From contig NZ_CP071129.1 of NCBI RefSeq assembly GCF_017220215.1, forward strand, positions 1,364,001 through 1,428,000: a DNA stretch of 64,000 nucleotides, given 5' to 3'. The position numbers were made by a program, and so were the translations under genes. The notes below the pieces were generated by a model. The model was not told the origin of the DNA and did no database searches. It worked only from the letters and a program-made list of their open reading frames with translations. Each line of letters opens with the position of its first letter. The first letter of the stretch is position 1. This DNA is from Caballeronia sp. M1242. GTDB taxonomy: Bacteria; Pseudomonadota; Gammaproteobacteria; Burkholderiales; Burkholderiaceae. Shown piece by piece: positions 19,862 through 29,689 of this stretch.

Positions 19862-20872
19862 GTGTCTTTCCTGAAGAAATGCGTCGTGGCCGCGCTGCTC
19901 GTCGCGATACTCGCAGCGGCCGTCGCGGGCGGCGTCTATTACTGGGCCAATCGGCCGATGACGCTGTCCCCCGCCGAACTCGATGTCACCATCAAGCCGC
20001 ACAGCAGTCTGCGCAGCGTGAGCGCCCAGCTGAATCGCGGCGGCGTGCCTGTCGAGCCCGAGCTGTTCGTGCTGATGACGCGCGTGCTCGGCCTGTCCGC
20101 GCAGCTCAAATCCGGCAACTACGCGTTCAAGAGCGGCATCACGCCGTATGAGGTGCTGCAGAAAATCGCGCGCGGCGACGTGAACGAATACGTGGCGACC
20201 GTCATCGAAGGATGGACGCTGCAGAAAATGCGCAGCGAACTGGACGGCAATCCCGCGCTCACGCACGACACGGCCGGCATGAGCGACATCGACTTGCTGA
20301 AAGCCATCGGCGCGACGGAGGTGGACAAAGCGTCCGCCGAGGGCCTGTTCTTCCCGGACACCTATCTCTTCGACAAGGGTACGAGCGATCTCGCCGTCTA
20401 CAAGCGGGCGTATCGCACGATGCAAAAGCGCCTCGCCGAAGCCTGGGCGACGCGCGCGCCCAACCTGCCGTACAAGACGCCTTACGAGGCGCTCATCATG
20501 GCGTCGATCGTCGAGAAGGAAACGGGGCGAGCCTCCGACCGGCCCCTCGTGGCGGCGGTGTTCGCGAACCGGCTGCGCATCGGCATGCCGCTCCAGACTG
20601 ACCCGAGCGTGATCTACGGGCTCGGCTCGACCTATGAGGGCCATCTGAAGAAAAAGGATCTGCAGACGGACACTCCGTACAATACCTACACCCGCATGGG
20701 CCTGCCGCCGACGCCGATCGCGCTGCCGGGCGTGGCCGCGCTCAGCGCCACGCTGAACCCCGCCCCGAGCAGCGCGCTGTATTTCGTGGCGCGCGGCGAC
20801 GGCAGCAGCATCTTTTCCGACAATCTGGGCGACCACAACAGGGCCGTCGACAAGTACATCCGGGGTCAATGA
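19862..20872 (+). CDS. mltG: Endolytic murein transglycosylase MltG (YceG)
   Basis: A 336-residue inner-membrane enzyme that cleaves nascent glycan strands and sets their length. It has an N-terminal transmembrane anchor (about residues 6-28), a LysM-like region with [13 protein letters not shown], and the catalytic YceG core [28 protein letters not shown]... with the catalytic Glu in EKETG and the [17 protein letters not shown] signature. The start is a GTG (VSFLKK) at 19862. The stop overlaps the start of tmk, giving the conserved mltG-tmk-holB unit. Confidence 0.95.
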   Translation: MSFLKKCVVAALLVAILAAAVAGGVYYWANRPMTLSPAELDVTIKPHSSLRSVSAQLNRGGVPVEPELFVLMTRVLGLSAQLKSGNYAFKSGITPYEVLQKIARGDVNEYVATVIEGWTLQKMRSELDGNPALTHDTAGMSDIDLLKAIGATEVDKASAEGLFFPDTYLFDKGTSDLAVYKRAYRTMQKRLAEAWATRAPNLPYKTPYEALIMASIVEKETGRASDRPLVAAVFANRLRIGMPLQTDPSVIYGLGSTYEGHLKKKDLQTDTPYNTYTRMGLPPTPIALPGVAALSATLNPAPSSALYFVARGDGSSIFSDNLGDHNRAVDKYIRGQ

Positions 20873-21492
20873 TGGCGCGCGGCACTTTCATCACGTTCGA
20901 AGGCATCGACGGCGCGGGCAAGACCACGCATCTCGACTGGTTTCGCCAGCAGCTCGAAGAGAAAATCGCGCCGGGCGGGCACCATGTCGTCATGACGCGG
21001 GAACCCGGCGGCACCGCGCTCGGCGAAACGCTGCGCGGCATTTTGCTGAATCAGCCGATGGACCTCGAAACCGAGGCGCTCCTCATGTTCGCCGCGCGCC
21101 GCGAGCATCTCGCGCAGGTCATCGAGCCGGCGCTCGCGCGCGGCGACTGGGTGCTGTCCGACCGCTTTTCGGATGCGACCTTCGCGTATCAGGGCGGCGG
21201 CCGCGGCCTGCCGCGCGACAAGCTCGAGGCGCTGGAGCGGTGGGTGCAGGGCGGATTCCATCCGGATCTGACGGTGCTTTTCGACGTGCCGACCGAAACC
21301 GCGAGCGACCGCCGCTCGGCCGCGCGCGCGCCGGACAAGTTCGAAAGCGAGTCGGACGCGTTCTTCGAGCGCACGCGCGCCGAATATCTGCGTCGCGCGG
21401 CGGAATCGCCTGAGCGTTTCGTCATCGTCGATTCGACGCAGCCGATCGACGCGATCCGCGAGCGTCTGAAAGACGTGATCGCGGGCCTTTGA
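20869..21492 (+). CDS. tmk: Thymidylate kinase
   Basis: A 207-residue kinase phosphorylating dTMP to dTDP. The P-loop [15 protein letters not shown], the [17 protein letters not shown] segment with the conserved DR, and the [11 protein letters not shown] motif are all intact. Start ATGATG at 20869 overlaps the mltG stop; the second ATG (20872, MARGTF) is equally possible. Translation is coupled with mltG on the left and runs almost into holB. Confidence 0.96.
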   Translation: MMARGTFITFEGIDGAGKTTHLDWFRQQLEEKIAPGGHHVVMTREPGGTALGETLRGILLNQPMDLETEALLMFAARREHLAQVIEPALARGDWVLSDRFSDATFAYQGGGRGLPRDKLEALERWVQGGFHPDLTVLFDVPTETASDRRSAARAPDKFESESDAFFERTRAEYLRRAAESPERFVIVDSTQPIDAIRERLKDVIAGL

Positions 21493-21509
21493 GACTACGA
21501 CACAAAAAG

Positions 21510-22547
21510 ATGATCTACCCCTGGCAAACCGACGACTGGCAACGCCTCCAGCAACTGCGCGCGCACTGGCCGCATGCGCTCTTGCTGCACGGAGAGGCGG
21601 GCATCGGCAAGCTCGCGTTCGCGCAGCATCTCGCGCAGGGGCTCTTGTGCGAGACGCCCGTCCCCAACGGCGAGCCGTGCGGCACGTGTCCCGCGTGCCT
21701 GTGGTTCTCGCAAGGCAATCACCCGGACTACCGCGCCGTGCTGCCCGAGGCGCTCGCCGCGCTCGCCGGACCGGCGGGCGCGGACGACGCATCCGCCGAC
21801 AAAGCCGACGACGGCGAAGGCAAAAAGTCGCGCGCGCCCAGCAAGGAAATCAAGATCGAGCAGGTGCGCGCGCTGCTGGACTTCTGCAGCCTCGGTTCGC
21901 ATCGCGGCGGCTTGCGCGTGGTGCTGCTTTATCCGGCCGAGGCGCTTAATGTCGCGGCGTCGAATGCGCTTTTGAAAACGCTCGAAGAGCCGCCATCGGG
22001 CGTCGTGTTTCTGCTCGTGTCGGCGAGAATCGACCGGCTGTTGCCGACGATCATCAGCCGCTGCCGTCAATGGCCGATGAGCCTGCCCGACGCCGACGCC
22101 GCGCGCGCGTGGCTCGCCTCGCAAGGCGTGGACGATGCCGCGAGCCTGCTCGCCGAAGCGGGCGGCGCGCCGCTCGCCGCGCTGTCGCTCGCGCACGACG
22201 AAAACCGCGCGCTGCGCGATTTCACGCTCGCGCAACTCGCCGCAGGCCCGAACTGCGATGCCTTCGCGTGCGGCGAAAACCTGCAGAAGCTGCCCGTGCC
22301 GATGGTCCTCGGCTGGCTGCAACGTTGGCTCTACGACGTGCTCGCGCAGCGCACCGCCGGCCGGCCGCGTTATTTCCCGGGCGCGGGCAAGGCGCTCGCG
22401 CGCTGCGCGCAAGCCGCCGATCCTGCCGCGCTGGCCCGCTGCATCAAGGCCGTCACGCGTCAGCGCGCCGTGGAGAACCATCCGCTGAACCCGCGGCTCG
22501 TCTTCGAAGAACTGTTTCTCGCGTATCGCGGGATTTTCATCGCCTGA
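21510..22547 (+). CDS. holB: DNA polymerase III delta' subunit
   Basis: A 345-residue clamp-loader subunit with an AAA+ fold. It has LLHGEAGIGKLAFAQHLAQGLLC (Walker A region), a zinc-binding run of cysteines (CETPV..GEPCGTCPACLWF), and the sensor 1 and SRC stretch TLEEPPSGVVFLLVSARIDRLLPTIISRCR containing the arginine finger region. ATG 21510 (MIYPWQTDDW) is preferred over a TTG seven codons upstream that overlaps tmk. An insert of acidic/Lys-rich residues (DDASADKADDGEGKK) near residue 100 is common in the order. Confidence 0.94.
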   Translation: MIYPWQTDDWQRLQQLRAHWPHALLLHGEAGIGKLAFAQHLAQGLLCETPVPNGEPCGTCPACLWFSQGNHPDYRAVLPEALAALAGPAGADDASADKADDGEGKKSRAPSKEIKIEQVRALLDFCSLGSHRGGLRVVLLYPAEALNVAASNALLKTLEEPPSGVVFLLVSARIDRLLPTIISRCRQWPMSLPDADAARAWLASQGVDDAASLLAEAGGAPLAALSLAHDENRALRDFTLAQLAAGPNCDAFACGENLQKLPVPMVLGWLQRWLYDVLAQRTAGRPRYFPGAGKALARCAQAADPAALARCIKAVTRQRAVENHPLNPRLVFEELFLAYRGIFIA

Positions 22548-22584
22548 TCCTTGATCCTTCGCTCCGTTCTCAACGCCATCGCCC

Positions 22585-23112
22585 ATGAGTCTCACGTATC
22601 GCGACGCCACCCTCGACGACCTGCCCGCCATCGTCGCCATCTACAATTCGACGATCGCCTCGCGGCAGGTGACCGCGGACCTCGATCCGGTCAGCGTCGA
22701 AAGCCGTCTCGCGTGGTTTCATTCGCACGGCCCGAACGCGCGTCCGCTGTGGGTGGTCGAAGAGGGCGGCGCCGTGATCGCGTGGCTGAGTTTCTCGGAT
22801 TTCTACGGCCGGCCGGCGTATGCGCGCACCGTCGAAGTCAGCATCTATCTGGACGAGCGCGCGCGCGGCAAGGGGCTCGGCAAGCAACTGCTGCGCGAAG
22901 CACTGGATAAGGCGCCGTCGTTGCAAGTCGATACGGTGCTCGGCTTCGTCTTCGGCCACAACGAGCCGAGCATGAGGCTTTTCGCGAGCTTCGGCTTCGA
23001 AGCGTGGGGCACGCTGCCGCGCGTCGCGGTGCTGGATGGCGTCGAACGCGATCTCGTCATTCTCGGCTTGCGGTTGGAAAGCGCGCCGCAACGAAAAAAC
23101 GGCCTGAGTTAG
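22585..23112 (+). CDS. GNAT family N-acetyltransferase (phosphinothricin acetyltransferase-like)
   Basis: A 175-residue acetyl-CoA-dependent N-acyltransferase. Typical features are [17 protein letters not shown] at the start, [18 protein letters not shown], the acetyl-CoA loop region [20 protein letters not shown] (R/Q-x-x-G-x-G/A), and [31 protein letters not shown]. The closest recognisable type is the Pat/MddA group acting on phosphinothricin or methionine sulfone/sulfoximine. The substrate is inference. It lies downstream of holB on the same strand. Confidence 0.9.
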   Translation: MSLTYRDATLDDLPAIVAIYNSTIASRQVTADLDPVSVESRLAWFHSHGPNARPLWVVEEGGAVIAWLSFSDFYGRPAYARTVEVSIYLDERARGKGLGKQLLREALDKAPSLQVDTVLGFVFGHNEPSMRLFASFGFEAWGTLPRVAVLDGVERDLVILGLRLESAPQRKNGLS

Positions 23113-23134
23113 AACCAGTAGCAAGGAGCACGGG

Positions 23135-23923
23135 ATGTTCGTCGATTCGCACTGTCACATCAATTTCGAAGGCTTGGCAGACCGGCTGCCGGACGTGCTC
23201 GACAAGATGCGCGCGCACTCGGTCACGCATGCGCTGTGCGTGTCGGTGGATCTGGAGACGCTGCCCTCGGTGCTCGATATCGCCGAGCGATGCGAGAACG
23301 TCTATGCATCGGTCGGCGTGCATCCGGACCACGAGGACGCGAAGGAGCCGAGCGTCGCGGAACTGGTCGAACTGGCGGCGCATCCGAAAGTCTGCGCGAT
23401 CGGCGAGACGGGACTCGACTACTATCGGCTGGAAGGCCGCAGCATCGCCGACATGGAATGGCAGCGCGAGCGGTTTCGCACGCACATCCGCGCCGCGCAC
23501 GCGACGGGCAAGCCGCTCATCATCCACACGCGGTCGTCGTCGGAAGACACGCTGCGCATCATGGAAGAGGAGCGCGCGAGCGTGCCGGGCGGCGTGATGC
23601 ACTGCTTCACCGAGCCGTGGGACGTAGCGGAAGCGGCGCTCGCGCAGAACTTCTTTATCTCGCTGTCCGGCATCGTCACGTTCAAGAAGGCGACGGACGT
23701 GCAGGACGTCGCGCGGCGCGTGCCGCTCGACCGGCTGCTGATCGAAACCGACTCGCCGTATCTCGCGCCGGTGCCGTATCGCGGCAAGCCGAATGAACCT
23801 GCGTACGTGAGTCATGTCGGACGTTTCATCGCGCAGTTGCGCGAGCAGACGGACGAAGCGGTGGCGCAAGCGACCACCGACAACTTCTTCCGGCTTTTCA
23901 AGATCGCGCGCGCGGCTGCCTGA
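23135..23923 (+). CDS. TatD family metal-dependent hydrolase (DNase)
   Basis: A 262-residue TIM-barrel nuclease. The metal-binding DSHCHINFEG, the GETGLDYYR, IHTRSSSEDTL and HCFTEPWDVAE motifs and ETDSPYLAPVPYRGKPNEPAYV cover the family signatures in order. Members remove 3' nucleotides from DNA and RNA. It sits after holB and the acetyltransferase, as YcfH does near holB in many proteobacteria. An AGCAAGGAG ribosome site precedes the ATG. Confidence 0.94.
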   Translation: MFVDSHCHINFEGLADRLPDVLDKMRAHSVTHALCVSVDLETLPSVLDIAERCENVYASVGVHPDHEDAKEPSVAELVELAAHPKVCAIGETGLDYYRLEGRSIADMEWQRERFRTHIRAAHATGKPLIIHTRSSSEDTLRIMEEERASVPGGVMHCFTEPWDVAEAALAQNFFISLSGIVTFKKATDVQDVARRVPLDRLLIETDSPYLAPVPYRGKPNEPAYVSHVGRFIAQLREQTDEAVAQATTDNFFRLFKIARAAA

Positions 23924-23978
23924 GTACGGTCAGGCAAGCGGCGCGATTCATCGTTTCATGGCAATTCGAAGGTCCACT

Positions 23979-24728
23979 ATGAACAATTCCTCGATGATTT
24001 CCACTCAGTCCGCCACGAGCGCACGCACGCAGACCAGCAGGCGCGCCGCAGTGCGCGGGCTTTTCGCGGGCGCGCTGGTCGCAGCGTGCGCGTTCGCGCA
24101 GCCGGTCTGGGCCGCTTCCGTGGACTCGCTCATCAAGGCAGTGAAGTTCGACGACGTGTCCGAGGTCAAGAAACAGCTCGCGCAGGGCGCCGACCCGAAT
24201 ACGGTCGATAACACCGGCGCGCCGCTGCTCGTGATCGCCGCGCGCGAGAAGTCGGACAAGGTCGGCCAGCTGCTCGCCGACAACCCGAACACGGACCTCG
24301 AAAAGCTCGATTCCGCCGGCGAGAACGCGATGATGCTCGCCGCGCTCAACGGCGACGCCACGCTCGTGAATCTCCTGATCGCGAAGGACGCCGAAGTGAA
24401 CAAAAAGGGCTGGACGCCGCTGCATTACGCAGCGACCAACGGCCACGACGACATCGTTAAGATTCTGCTCGACCACTCCGCCTACATCGACGCCGGATCG
24501 CCGAACGGCACGACGCCGCTCATGATGGCGGCGCGCGGCGGCCATCTGTCGACGTGCAAGCTGCTGCTCGATCAGGGCGCCGATTTGCGCGTGAAGAACC
24601 AGATCGGCATGACGGCGGTGGACTTCGCCCGGAAATACAACGAGAAGGACGTCGCGGAAGGTTTGCAGGCGCGCCTCGACGCCATGCAAGGCGGCGCTGC
24701 TCAAAGCGGCGCAAATGGGTCAAAATAA
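23979..24728 (+). CDS. Exported ankyrin-repeat protein
   Basis: A 249-residue protein. A twin-Arg-containing leader (QTSRRAAVRGLFAGALVAACAFAQPVWA) ends near residue 47; it reads as a Sec- or possibly Tat-type signal, since RRAAVRG is only loosely Tat-like. About four or five ankyrin repeats follow (KKQLAQGADPNTVDNTG, ENAMMLAALNGDATLVNLLIAKDAEVN, GWTPLHYAATNGHDDIVKILLDHSAYID, GTTPLMMAARGGHLSTCKLLLDQGADL). It probably makes a periplasmic protein-protein contact. It follows tatD on the same strand, separated by 55 bases. Confidence 0.9.
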   Translation: MNNSSMISTQSATSARTQTSRRAAVRGLFAGALVAACAFAQPVWAASVDSLIKAVKFDDVSEVKKQLAQGADPNTVDNTGAPLLVIAAREKSDKVGQLLADNPNTDLEKLDSAGENAMMLAALNGDATLVNLLIAKDAEVNKKGWTPLHYAATNGHDDIVKILLDHSAYIDAGSPNGTTPLMMAARGGHLSTCKLLLDQGADLRVKNQIGMTAVDFARKYNEKDVAEGLQARLDAMQGGAAQSGANGSK

Positions 24729-24813
24729 CACCGCTACGCTCGAAACCGGGCGAGCGCGGTCAGGCGCGGCCGCCTCGCCCCGATACGCCGCCGCTCAACA
24801 GACAAGGAAGACC

Positions 24814-25170
24814 ATGCTGCGGGAATTCGCCATCGCCTGTGTTCTTGCGACGCCCGTGTGCGCGTTCGCATTCACCGGCAACGATCTCAACAAGCTCTGC
24901 ATTAAGACCGACCCGAACTCGCGTACCGCCTGTGCCGCTTATATCGAAGGCGCGGCCGACGGCGTGTATAACACGATCGAAGCCATCGGCGGCACCACGG
25001 GGCCGCAAGTCGGCCAGTACTTCTGCCTGCCGGCCGACGTGAAGCCGCAGCAACTGACGGACGCGGTGCGCAAGTACATCGCGGACAACCCCGACAAGGC
25101 GAATTTCAACGCCACGACGATGGTTTCGCTCGGACTCGGCAAGGCGTTTCCCTGCAAGGCGGAACGCTGA
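24814..25170 (+). CDS. Rap1a/Tai-type (T6SS amidase immunity-like) exported protein
   Basis: A 118-residue protein with a signal peptide (MLREFAIACVLATPVCAFA). The mature part matches the Rap1a/Tai layout: LCxxx...CAAYIEGAADGVYNTI, then a CLPADVKPQQLTDAVRKYIADNPDKANF block, a helix, and AFPC at the end. Four cysteines fit two disulfides. Characterised relatives neutralise type VI secretion amidases in the periplasm. No toxin or T6SS gene is nearby, so it may be an orphan immunity or a repurposed protein. The start at 24814 is set by ACAAGGAAG upstream. Confidence 0.82.
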   Translation: MLREFAIACVLATPVCAFAFTGNDLNKLCIKTDPNSRTACAAYIEGAADGVYNTIEAIGGTTGPQVGQYFCLPADVKPQQLTDAVRKYIADNPDKANFNATTMVSLGLGKAFPCKAER

Positions 25171-25300
25171 ACGGACGCCGACGCGCCTCTTGCAGCGGCT
25201 CGGGTGATCGGACGCGGCGCGGAAACCCGCACGCCGTTTGCTAGTCGAACGTCGGACAGCGATCCGCCCACATCACACAAAAAACGCAAGAGGAAAGCAT

Positions 25301-26686
25301 ATGAGCCGTCTCGTCGTCGTATCCAACCGGGTCGCCACGCCGACCGAAACCAAGGGCTCCGCCGGCGGGCTCGCCGTCGGCGTGTTCGGCGCGCTGAAGG
25401 ACAGCGGCGGCGTCTGGTTCGGCTGGAGCGGGGACGTCGTGAGCGAGAGCGTCGCGAATCAGGGGCCCACGCTCGTGCAGGACGGCGCCGTGACGTTCGC
25501 CACCGTCGGCCTGCCGAAGAAGGACTACGACCAGTATTACCGCGGCTTTTCGAACGCGATGCTGTGGCCCGTTTTCCACTATCGCAACGATCTCGCCGTC
25601 TACGACCGCGACGAATACGCCGGCTATCGCCGCGTGAATTCGTGGCTCGCGCACAAGCTCATCAAGCTGCTGGAGCCCGACGACGTCATCTGGGTCCACG
25701 ACTATCACCTGATACCGTTCGCCGAGGCGCTGCGCAGCGCGGGCATCACGAACCGGATCGGCTTCTTTCTGCATATTCCGTTTCCGTCGCCGCAGATTCT
25801 GCTCAACATTCCGCCGCATGAGGAACTGGTGCGGTCGTTGTGCTGCTACGACGTCGTCGGCTTTCAGACCGAAGGCGATCAGACCGCGTTTCACGACTAC
25901 ATCGTGCGGCACGCGCACGGCACGGCGACCGCGGACGGCCACGTCGAGGCGTTCGGGCGCAAGCTGAAGACGGGCGTGTACCGCATCGGCGTATTCCCCG
26001 ACGAAATCGCGGAACAGGCGCAGCGCGGCGAGGCGCGGCAGGACGTGATGGACCTGAAGCAGAGTCTCGAAGGCCGCAAGCTCATCATGAGCGTGGACCG
26101 GCTGGATTATTCGAAAGGGCTCGTCGAACGTTTTCGGGCGTTCGAGCATTTTCTAGAGAAATCGCCGGAATGGCGCGGCAACGTCACGCTCGTGCAGATC
26201 GCGCCGCCCACGCGCTCGGACGTCGAAACGTATCAGCAGATCCGCCAGAACCTCGAATACGAAGCAGGGCGCATCAACGGGCGCTATTCCGGCCTCGATT
26301 ACACGCCGATCCGCTATCTGAACCAGCGCTATGACCGCTGGAAGTTGATGTCGCTCTTCCGCGAATCGCAGATCGGGCTCGTGACGCCGCTGCGCGACGG
26401 CATGAACCTCGTCGCGAAGGAATACGTCGCCGCGCAGAATCCGGACGATCCCGGCGTGCTCGTGCTCTCGCAGTTCGCGGGCGCGGCGGGCGAAATGACG
26501 GGCGCGGTGATGGTGAATCCGCACGATGTCGTCGGCATGAGCGACGCGCTCGCCCGTTCGCTCGCCATGCCGCTCGCCGAGCGCCAGCAGCGCTACCAGA
26601 CCAACATGGCGGCGCTGCGCAAGCACAATCTCGGCGTCTGGCGCGACGATTTCCTGGCCGACCTTCGCGGCGTGCGACGCAAGTAA
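25301..26686 (+). CDS. otsA: Trehalose-6-phosphate synthase
   Basis: A 461-residue GT20 retaining glycosyltransferase making trehalose-6-phosphate from UDP-glucose and glucose-6-phosphate. Key regions are the N-terminal donor loop [23 protein letters not shown], the phosphate-binding [13 protein letters not shown], and [18 protein letters not shown] 25301 follows AAGAGGAAAG and fits the family start ([11 protein letters not shown]). No trehalose-6-phosphatase (otsB) is adjacent, so it must be encoded elsewhere. Role: osmolyte and stress protection. Confidence 0.96.
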   Translation: MSRLVVVSNRVATPTETKGSAGGLAVGVFGALKDSGGVWFGWSGDVVSESVANQGPTLVQDGAVTFATVGLPKKDYDQYYRGFSNAMLWPVFHYRNDLAVYDRDEYAGYRRVNSWLAHKLIKLLEPDDVIWVHDYHLIPFAEALRSAGITNRIGFFLHIPFPSPQILLNIPPHEELVRSLCCYDVVGFQTEGDQTAFHDYIVRHAHGTATADGHVEAFGRKLKTGVYRIGVFPDEIAEQAQRGEARQDVMDLKQSLEGRKLIMSVDRLDYSKGLVERFRAFEHFLEKSPEWRGNVTLVQIAPPTRSDVETYQQIRQNLEYEAGRINGRYSGLDYTPIRYLNQRYDRWKLMSLFRESQIGLVTPLRDGMNLVAKEYVAAQNPDDPGVLVLSQFAGAAGEMTGAVMVNPHDVVGMSDALARSLAMPLAERQQRYQTNMAALRKHNLGVWRDDFLADLRGVRRK

Positions 26687-26814
26687 CAGGCGCGCGAAAC
26701 GGTTGTTTCCGCCCTGTAACAGAGCGATGAAAGTGCAAGAGAACGCCGGTCCGAGGCGCTTCGCCGTCGATAATGAATCGTCGCGCGGCGGGCCGGCTTT
26801 CCGCATCCAACGAT

Positions 26815-26829
26815 CGAGGGAAACCCTCG
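26815..26829. other. Small stem-loop between otsA and the GT4 gene
   Basis: CGAGGG-AAA-CCCTCG is a perfect 6-bp stem. There is no T run after it, so it is only a weak terminator candidate for otsA or part of a regulatory region. Confidence 0.3.
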
Positions 26830-26838
26830 TTAGCCGGC

Positions 26839-26854
26839 TGACAGTCTGCTGTCA
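26839..26854. promoter_or_regulatory. Inverted repeat TGACAG-N4-CTGTCA upstream of the GT4 gene
   Basis: A perfect 6-bp inverted repeat with a 4-base centre lies about 75 bases upstream of the glycosyltransferase start, a spacing suited to an operator. No regulator gene is adjacent. Confidence 0.35.
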
Positions 26855-26928
26855 TACTCAGTCTCGCGCGACGCATTGAGAACACGAGCACACGCTCGCA
26901 CGTCGAAGTTCGCATGGAGACGAGAACG

Positions 26929-27996
26929 ATGAGAATTGCCCAAATTGCCCCGTTGACCGAGTCGGTCCCGCCCAAGCTCTACGGCGGCACGGAGCGCGTC
27001 GTGTCGTATCTCACGGAGGCGCTCGTCGAGCTTGGCCACGATGTGACGCTGTTCGCCACCGGCGACTCGCAAACCACCGCGAAGCTTGAAGCCGTCTGGC
27101 CGCGCGCGCTGCGCCTCGACCCGGCGATTCGCGACCGCATCGCGCCGCACATGCTGCTGATGGAACTGGTGCGCCGCCGCGCCGAGGAGTTCGACGTCCT
27201 GCATTTCCACATGGACTATTACTCCTTCTCGCTCTTCAACCGGCAGGACACGCCGTTCGTCACGACCTTGCACGGGCGGCTCGACTTGCCCGAGCAGCAG
27301 CCGGTTTTCGACACGTTCAACACCGCGCCCGTGATCTCGATCTCCGATTCGCAGCGCCATCCGTTGCCGCAGGCGAAGTGGGTCTCGACGGTCTATCACG
27401 GCCTGCCGGAGACGCGTTATGTGCCGCAGCCCGTCGAGCAGAAGTATCTGGCGTTCCTCGGGCGCATCTCGCCGGAAAAGCGCGTCGATACGGCCATTCG
27501 CATCGCGGGGCGCTGCGGCTTGCCGATCAAGATCGCGGCCAAGGTCGATGCAGCCGATCACGAATACTTCGAGCGCGAGATCGCGCCGCTGCTGGAATTG
27601 CCCTACGTCGAATTCATCGGCGAGATCAACGACGCGCAGAAGGCGGACTTCCTGTCGGGCGCGCACGCGCTGGTTTTCCCGGTCGACTGGCCCGAGCCGT
27701 TCGGACTCGCGATGATCGAGGCGATGGCCTGCGGCACGCCCGTTATCGCGTTCAATCGCGGCGCGGTGCCGGAAGTGGTGGATGAGGGCGTGTCGGGCTT
27801 TATCGTGGAAGACGAGATCGGCGCGGTCGCGGCGGTCAACCGGCTGCATACGCTCTCGCGGGCGGGCGTGCGCAGGCGCTTCGAGGAGCGCTTCACGTCG
27901 CACCGCATGGCGCGGCAATATCTCGACGCGTATCAGGCCGTGGTGCGCGCGCAAAAGCGCTCGCGCTTCAAGCTGATCGATCGCGCGGCGACCTGA
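26929..27996 (+). CDS. Glycosyltransferase family 4 (GT-B)
   Basis: A 355-residue GT-B enzyme. N-terminal IAQIAPLTESVPPKLYGGTERVVSYLTEAL, then YLAFLGRISPEKRVDTAIRIA and the donor-binding EPFGLAMIEAMACGTPVIAFN (EX7E-type pair) identify family 4. Acceptor and donor cannot be read from sequence. The start at 26929 is preferred because GGAGA lies 9 bases upstream; METRTM at 26914 is possible. It follows otsA by 242 bases with its own putative control region, so co-regulation is uncertain. Confidence 0.92.
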   Translation: MRIAQIAPLTESVPPKLYGGTERVVSYLTEALVELGHDVTLFATGDSQTTAKLEAVWPRALRLDPAIRDRIAPHMLLMELVRRRAEEFDVLHFHMDYYSFSLFNRQDTPFVTTLHGRLDLPEQQPVFDTFNTAPVISISDSQRHPLPQAKWVSTVYHGLPETRYVPQPVEQKYLAFLGRISPEKRVDTAIRIAGRCGLPIKIAAKVDAADHEYFEREIAPLLELPYVEFIGEINDAQKADFLSGAHALVFPVDWPEPFGLAMIEAMACGTPVIAFNRGAVPEVVDEGVSGFIVEDEIGAVAAVNRLHTLSRAGVRRRFEERFTSHRMARQYLDAYQAVVRAQKRSRFKLIDRAAT

Positions 27997-28017
27997 GTCC
28001 TCGAACCGCCAGAACGA

Positions 28018-28070
28018 AAACGAAAAAACCGCCGTGCGACGCGACCGTGAGTCGCGCCGCACGGCGGTCA
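28018..28070 (-). terminator. Terminator of the YSC84-like lipoprotein gene
   Basis: A long stem (ACCGCCGTGCG...CGCACGGCGGT) reads into TTTTTTCGTTTTCG on the minus strand, 38 bases beyond the lipoprotein stop. It also stands behind the converging GT4 gene and may serve both. Confidence 0.8.
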
Positions 28071-28107
28071 TGCTTTCCGCCGGGACCGTGAGACGGCGCG
28101 CGCCGCC

Positions 28108-28701
28108 TTACATCTTCAGGCGCGTCACCTTCGTGCCCTGGAGCGACACGTCGGCCATCAGGCCCGCGTTCGTCAGCACGAACGCTTCGACCGGGTTGGT
28201 GGCGGTGGTCGTGTCGACCGCGCCGTTCGCGCCCATCTTGACGAGCGCCACGGATGCATCGGCGCCTGCCGACCAGCCGTCCGAATTGCGGAATTTGTCG
28301 AGCGCGTCCTGCGTCATGAAGAGGAAAATGATCGACTTCGACTGCGCGCCCGCCTGCAGGCCGAAGGAGCCGGAGGTCGTGCTGTAGTAGCCGACCGTGC
28401 TGCCACCCACGCGCAGCGAGCCCTTGCCGTACTGCGCGCCGACGATGAAGCCTGCCTGAATCACGGACGGGAACACGAGCACGCCGCGCGACTTCGCGAC
28501 CAGTTCGCGCGAGCCGGGAACCGTCGCATAGAGCCGCTGGATGGTGCTGTCGACGTCCGCGTCGATGCTGCGGCGATCGTCCGCGCTGCCGGCGGCCTTT
28601 TCAGCGCCGGTATTCGAATTCGTCGTGCAACCGGCAAGCGCGAGGCCTCCCAGCGCCAACACGGCCGTCGTCTTGAGCATGAAGTTTCGTCTTTGCATCA
28701 T
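28108..28701 (-). CDS. YSC84-domain lipoprotein
   Basis: A 197-residue predicted lipoprotein. The leader ends in the lipobox LALAGC, so the mature protein starts at that Cys. The body matches the YSC84/DUF-type lipid-binding domain (SRGVLVFPSVIQAGFIVGAQYGKGSLRV, YYSTTSGSFGLQAGAQSKSIIFLFM, ALDKFRNSDGW). Burkholderia genomes carry several such proteins; function is not established. MQRR at 28698 is an equivalent start. It is a single-gene unit with its own terminator. Confidence 0.9.
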   Translation of the reverse strand: MMQRRNFMLKTTAVLALGGLALAGCTTNSNTGAEKAAGSADDRRSIDADVDSTIQRLYATVPGSRELVAKSRGVLVFPSVIQAGFIVGAQYGKGSLRVGGSTVGYYSTTSGSFGLQAGAQSKSIIFLFMTQDALDKFRNSDGWSAGADASVALVKMGANGAVDTTTATNPVEAFVLTNAGLMADVSLQGTKVTRLKM

Positions 28702-28994
28702 TGTTCTCCATCGTGGAATTTAGGAAACCCCATAGTGCGGGAGGGTGAGGCACGCCAAGTTATAGCACAGCGACGCAACAACGCGACGCTCGCACCGGAC
28801 ACAGATACCGCGTTCCGCGCGTGCCGCGCAAGCCCTGCGTCGCATCCGCGCGTCGTCGAGTTGACGACGGCGAATGGCCGGCTATTTCGCCCGCCCCGCT
28901 GCCTGAAGCCCTGCATTAATTTCACCGCACCGGTCACGGTGACGGCGGCAACGCCGCGTAGCGAGTAGCAACGACCGTACCCGGGTCGCCTGCG

Positions 28995-29465
28995 TCAGTG
29001 GCTCGTCGTTTTTACTTTGGTCGGAGGAACGGGCTCCGGCGCGCGCGACGGTCGCCGCAATGCGCGCTTGATTCCGCCGATCACGATGCCGACGGCAAGC
29101 AGAAAAGCCGCTGGCACGACCCAATAGCCGATGAACGCGTGCCACAGATAGTCGGCGAGGGTGGCCTTGCGATGCGCGTATTCATCGAGCGCTTCCTGAT
29201 GACGGCGGGCGTTGGCGCTGAGAGCGTCGGCGGGGCAGCCGGCTGCGCGCGCTTCGTCCGGCGCGCCGTGACAACGGGCGGCGGCACCGGCGGACCGCTG
29301 GGCATCGGTGAGTTCCCAGGTCGAGAGCGCCTTTTGAAGATCGACCGTGTTGTAGGCCATTTCCTCGCGCACCTCGTTGACCGCGACGATCATCACGGGC
29401 ACGGCCCAGAAGGTGATCGTCACGAGCCACCGGCGGAACCAGCGGTTCTTGTATTTCCATGCCAT
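28995..29465 (-). CDS. Hypothetical membrane protein with two transmembrane segments
   Basis: A 156-residue protein of unknown role. One hydrophobic helix lies near the N terminus (WLVTITFWAVPVMIVAV) and one near the C terminus (YWVVPAAFLLAVGIVIGGI), flanking a polar loop with two cysteines (AARCHGAPDEARAAGCPAD). This fits a protein with a periplasmic middle domain and cytoplasmic basic tail (RALRRPSRAPEPVPPTKVK). The start at 29465 is chosen because GGAGG lies 7 bases upstream. I do not recognise the family. Confidence 0.7.
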   Translation of the reverse strand: MAWKYKNRWFRRWLVTITFWAVPVMIVAVNEVREEMAYNTVDLQKALSTWELTDAQRSAGAAARCHGAPDEARAAGCPADALSANARRHQEALDEYAHRKATLADYLWHAFIGYWVVPAAFLLAVGIVIGGIKRALRRPSRAPEPVPPTKVKTTSH

Positions 29466-29689
29466 CCGTTGCCTCCATGCGAGGCTTGTCGCCACGCTAG
29501 ACGAGCGGCGGCCGATGGCGTGTTTCTTGTATTCGTGAGGGGCCGCCTTCGCGCCATCTTATGAGAAAAAGACGGCGGTGCGAAACACTTGCTTGGGTGC
29601 AGTGCAATATCTACGGACGGCAAGGGGAGGCAGCGCGCGCCGCATGCGATCGACGCGGCGCGAATCAGACGATGCGGCCGGCGCCGCGA

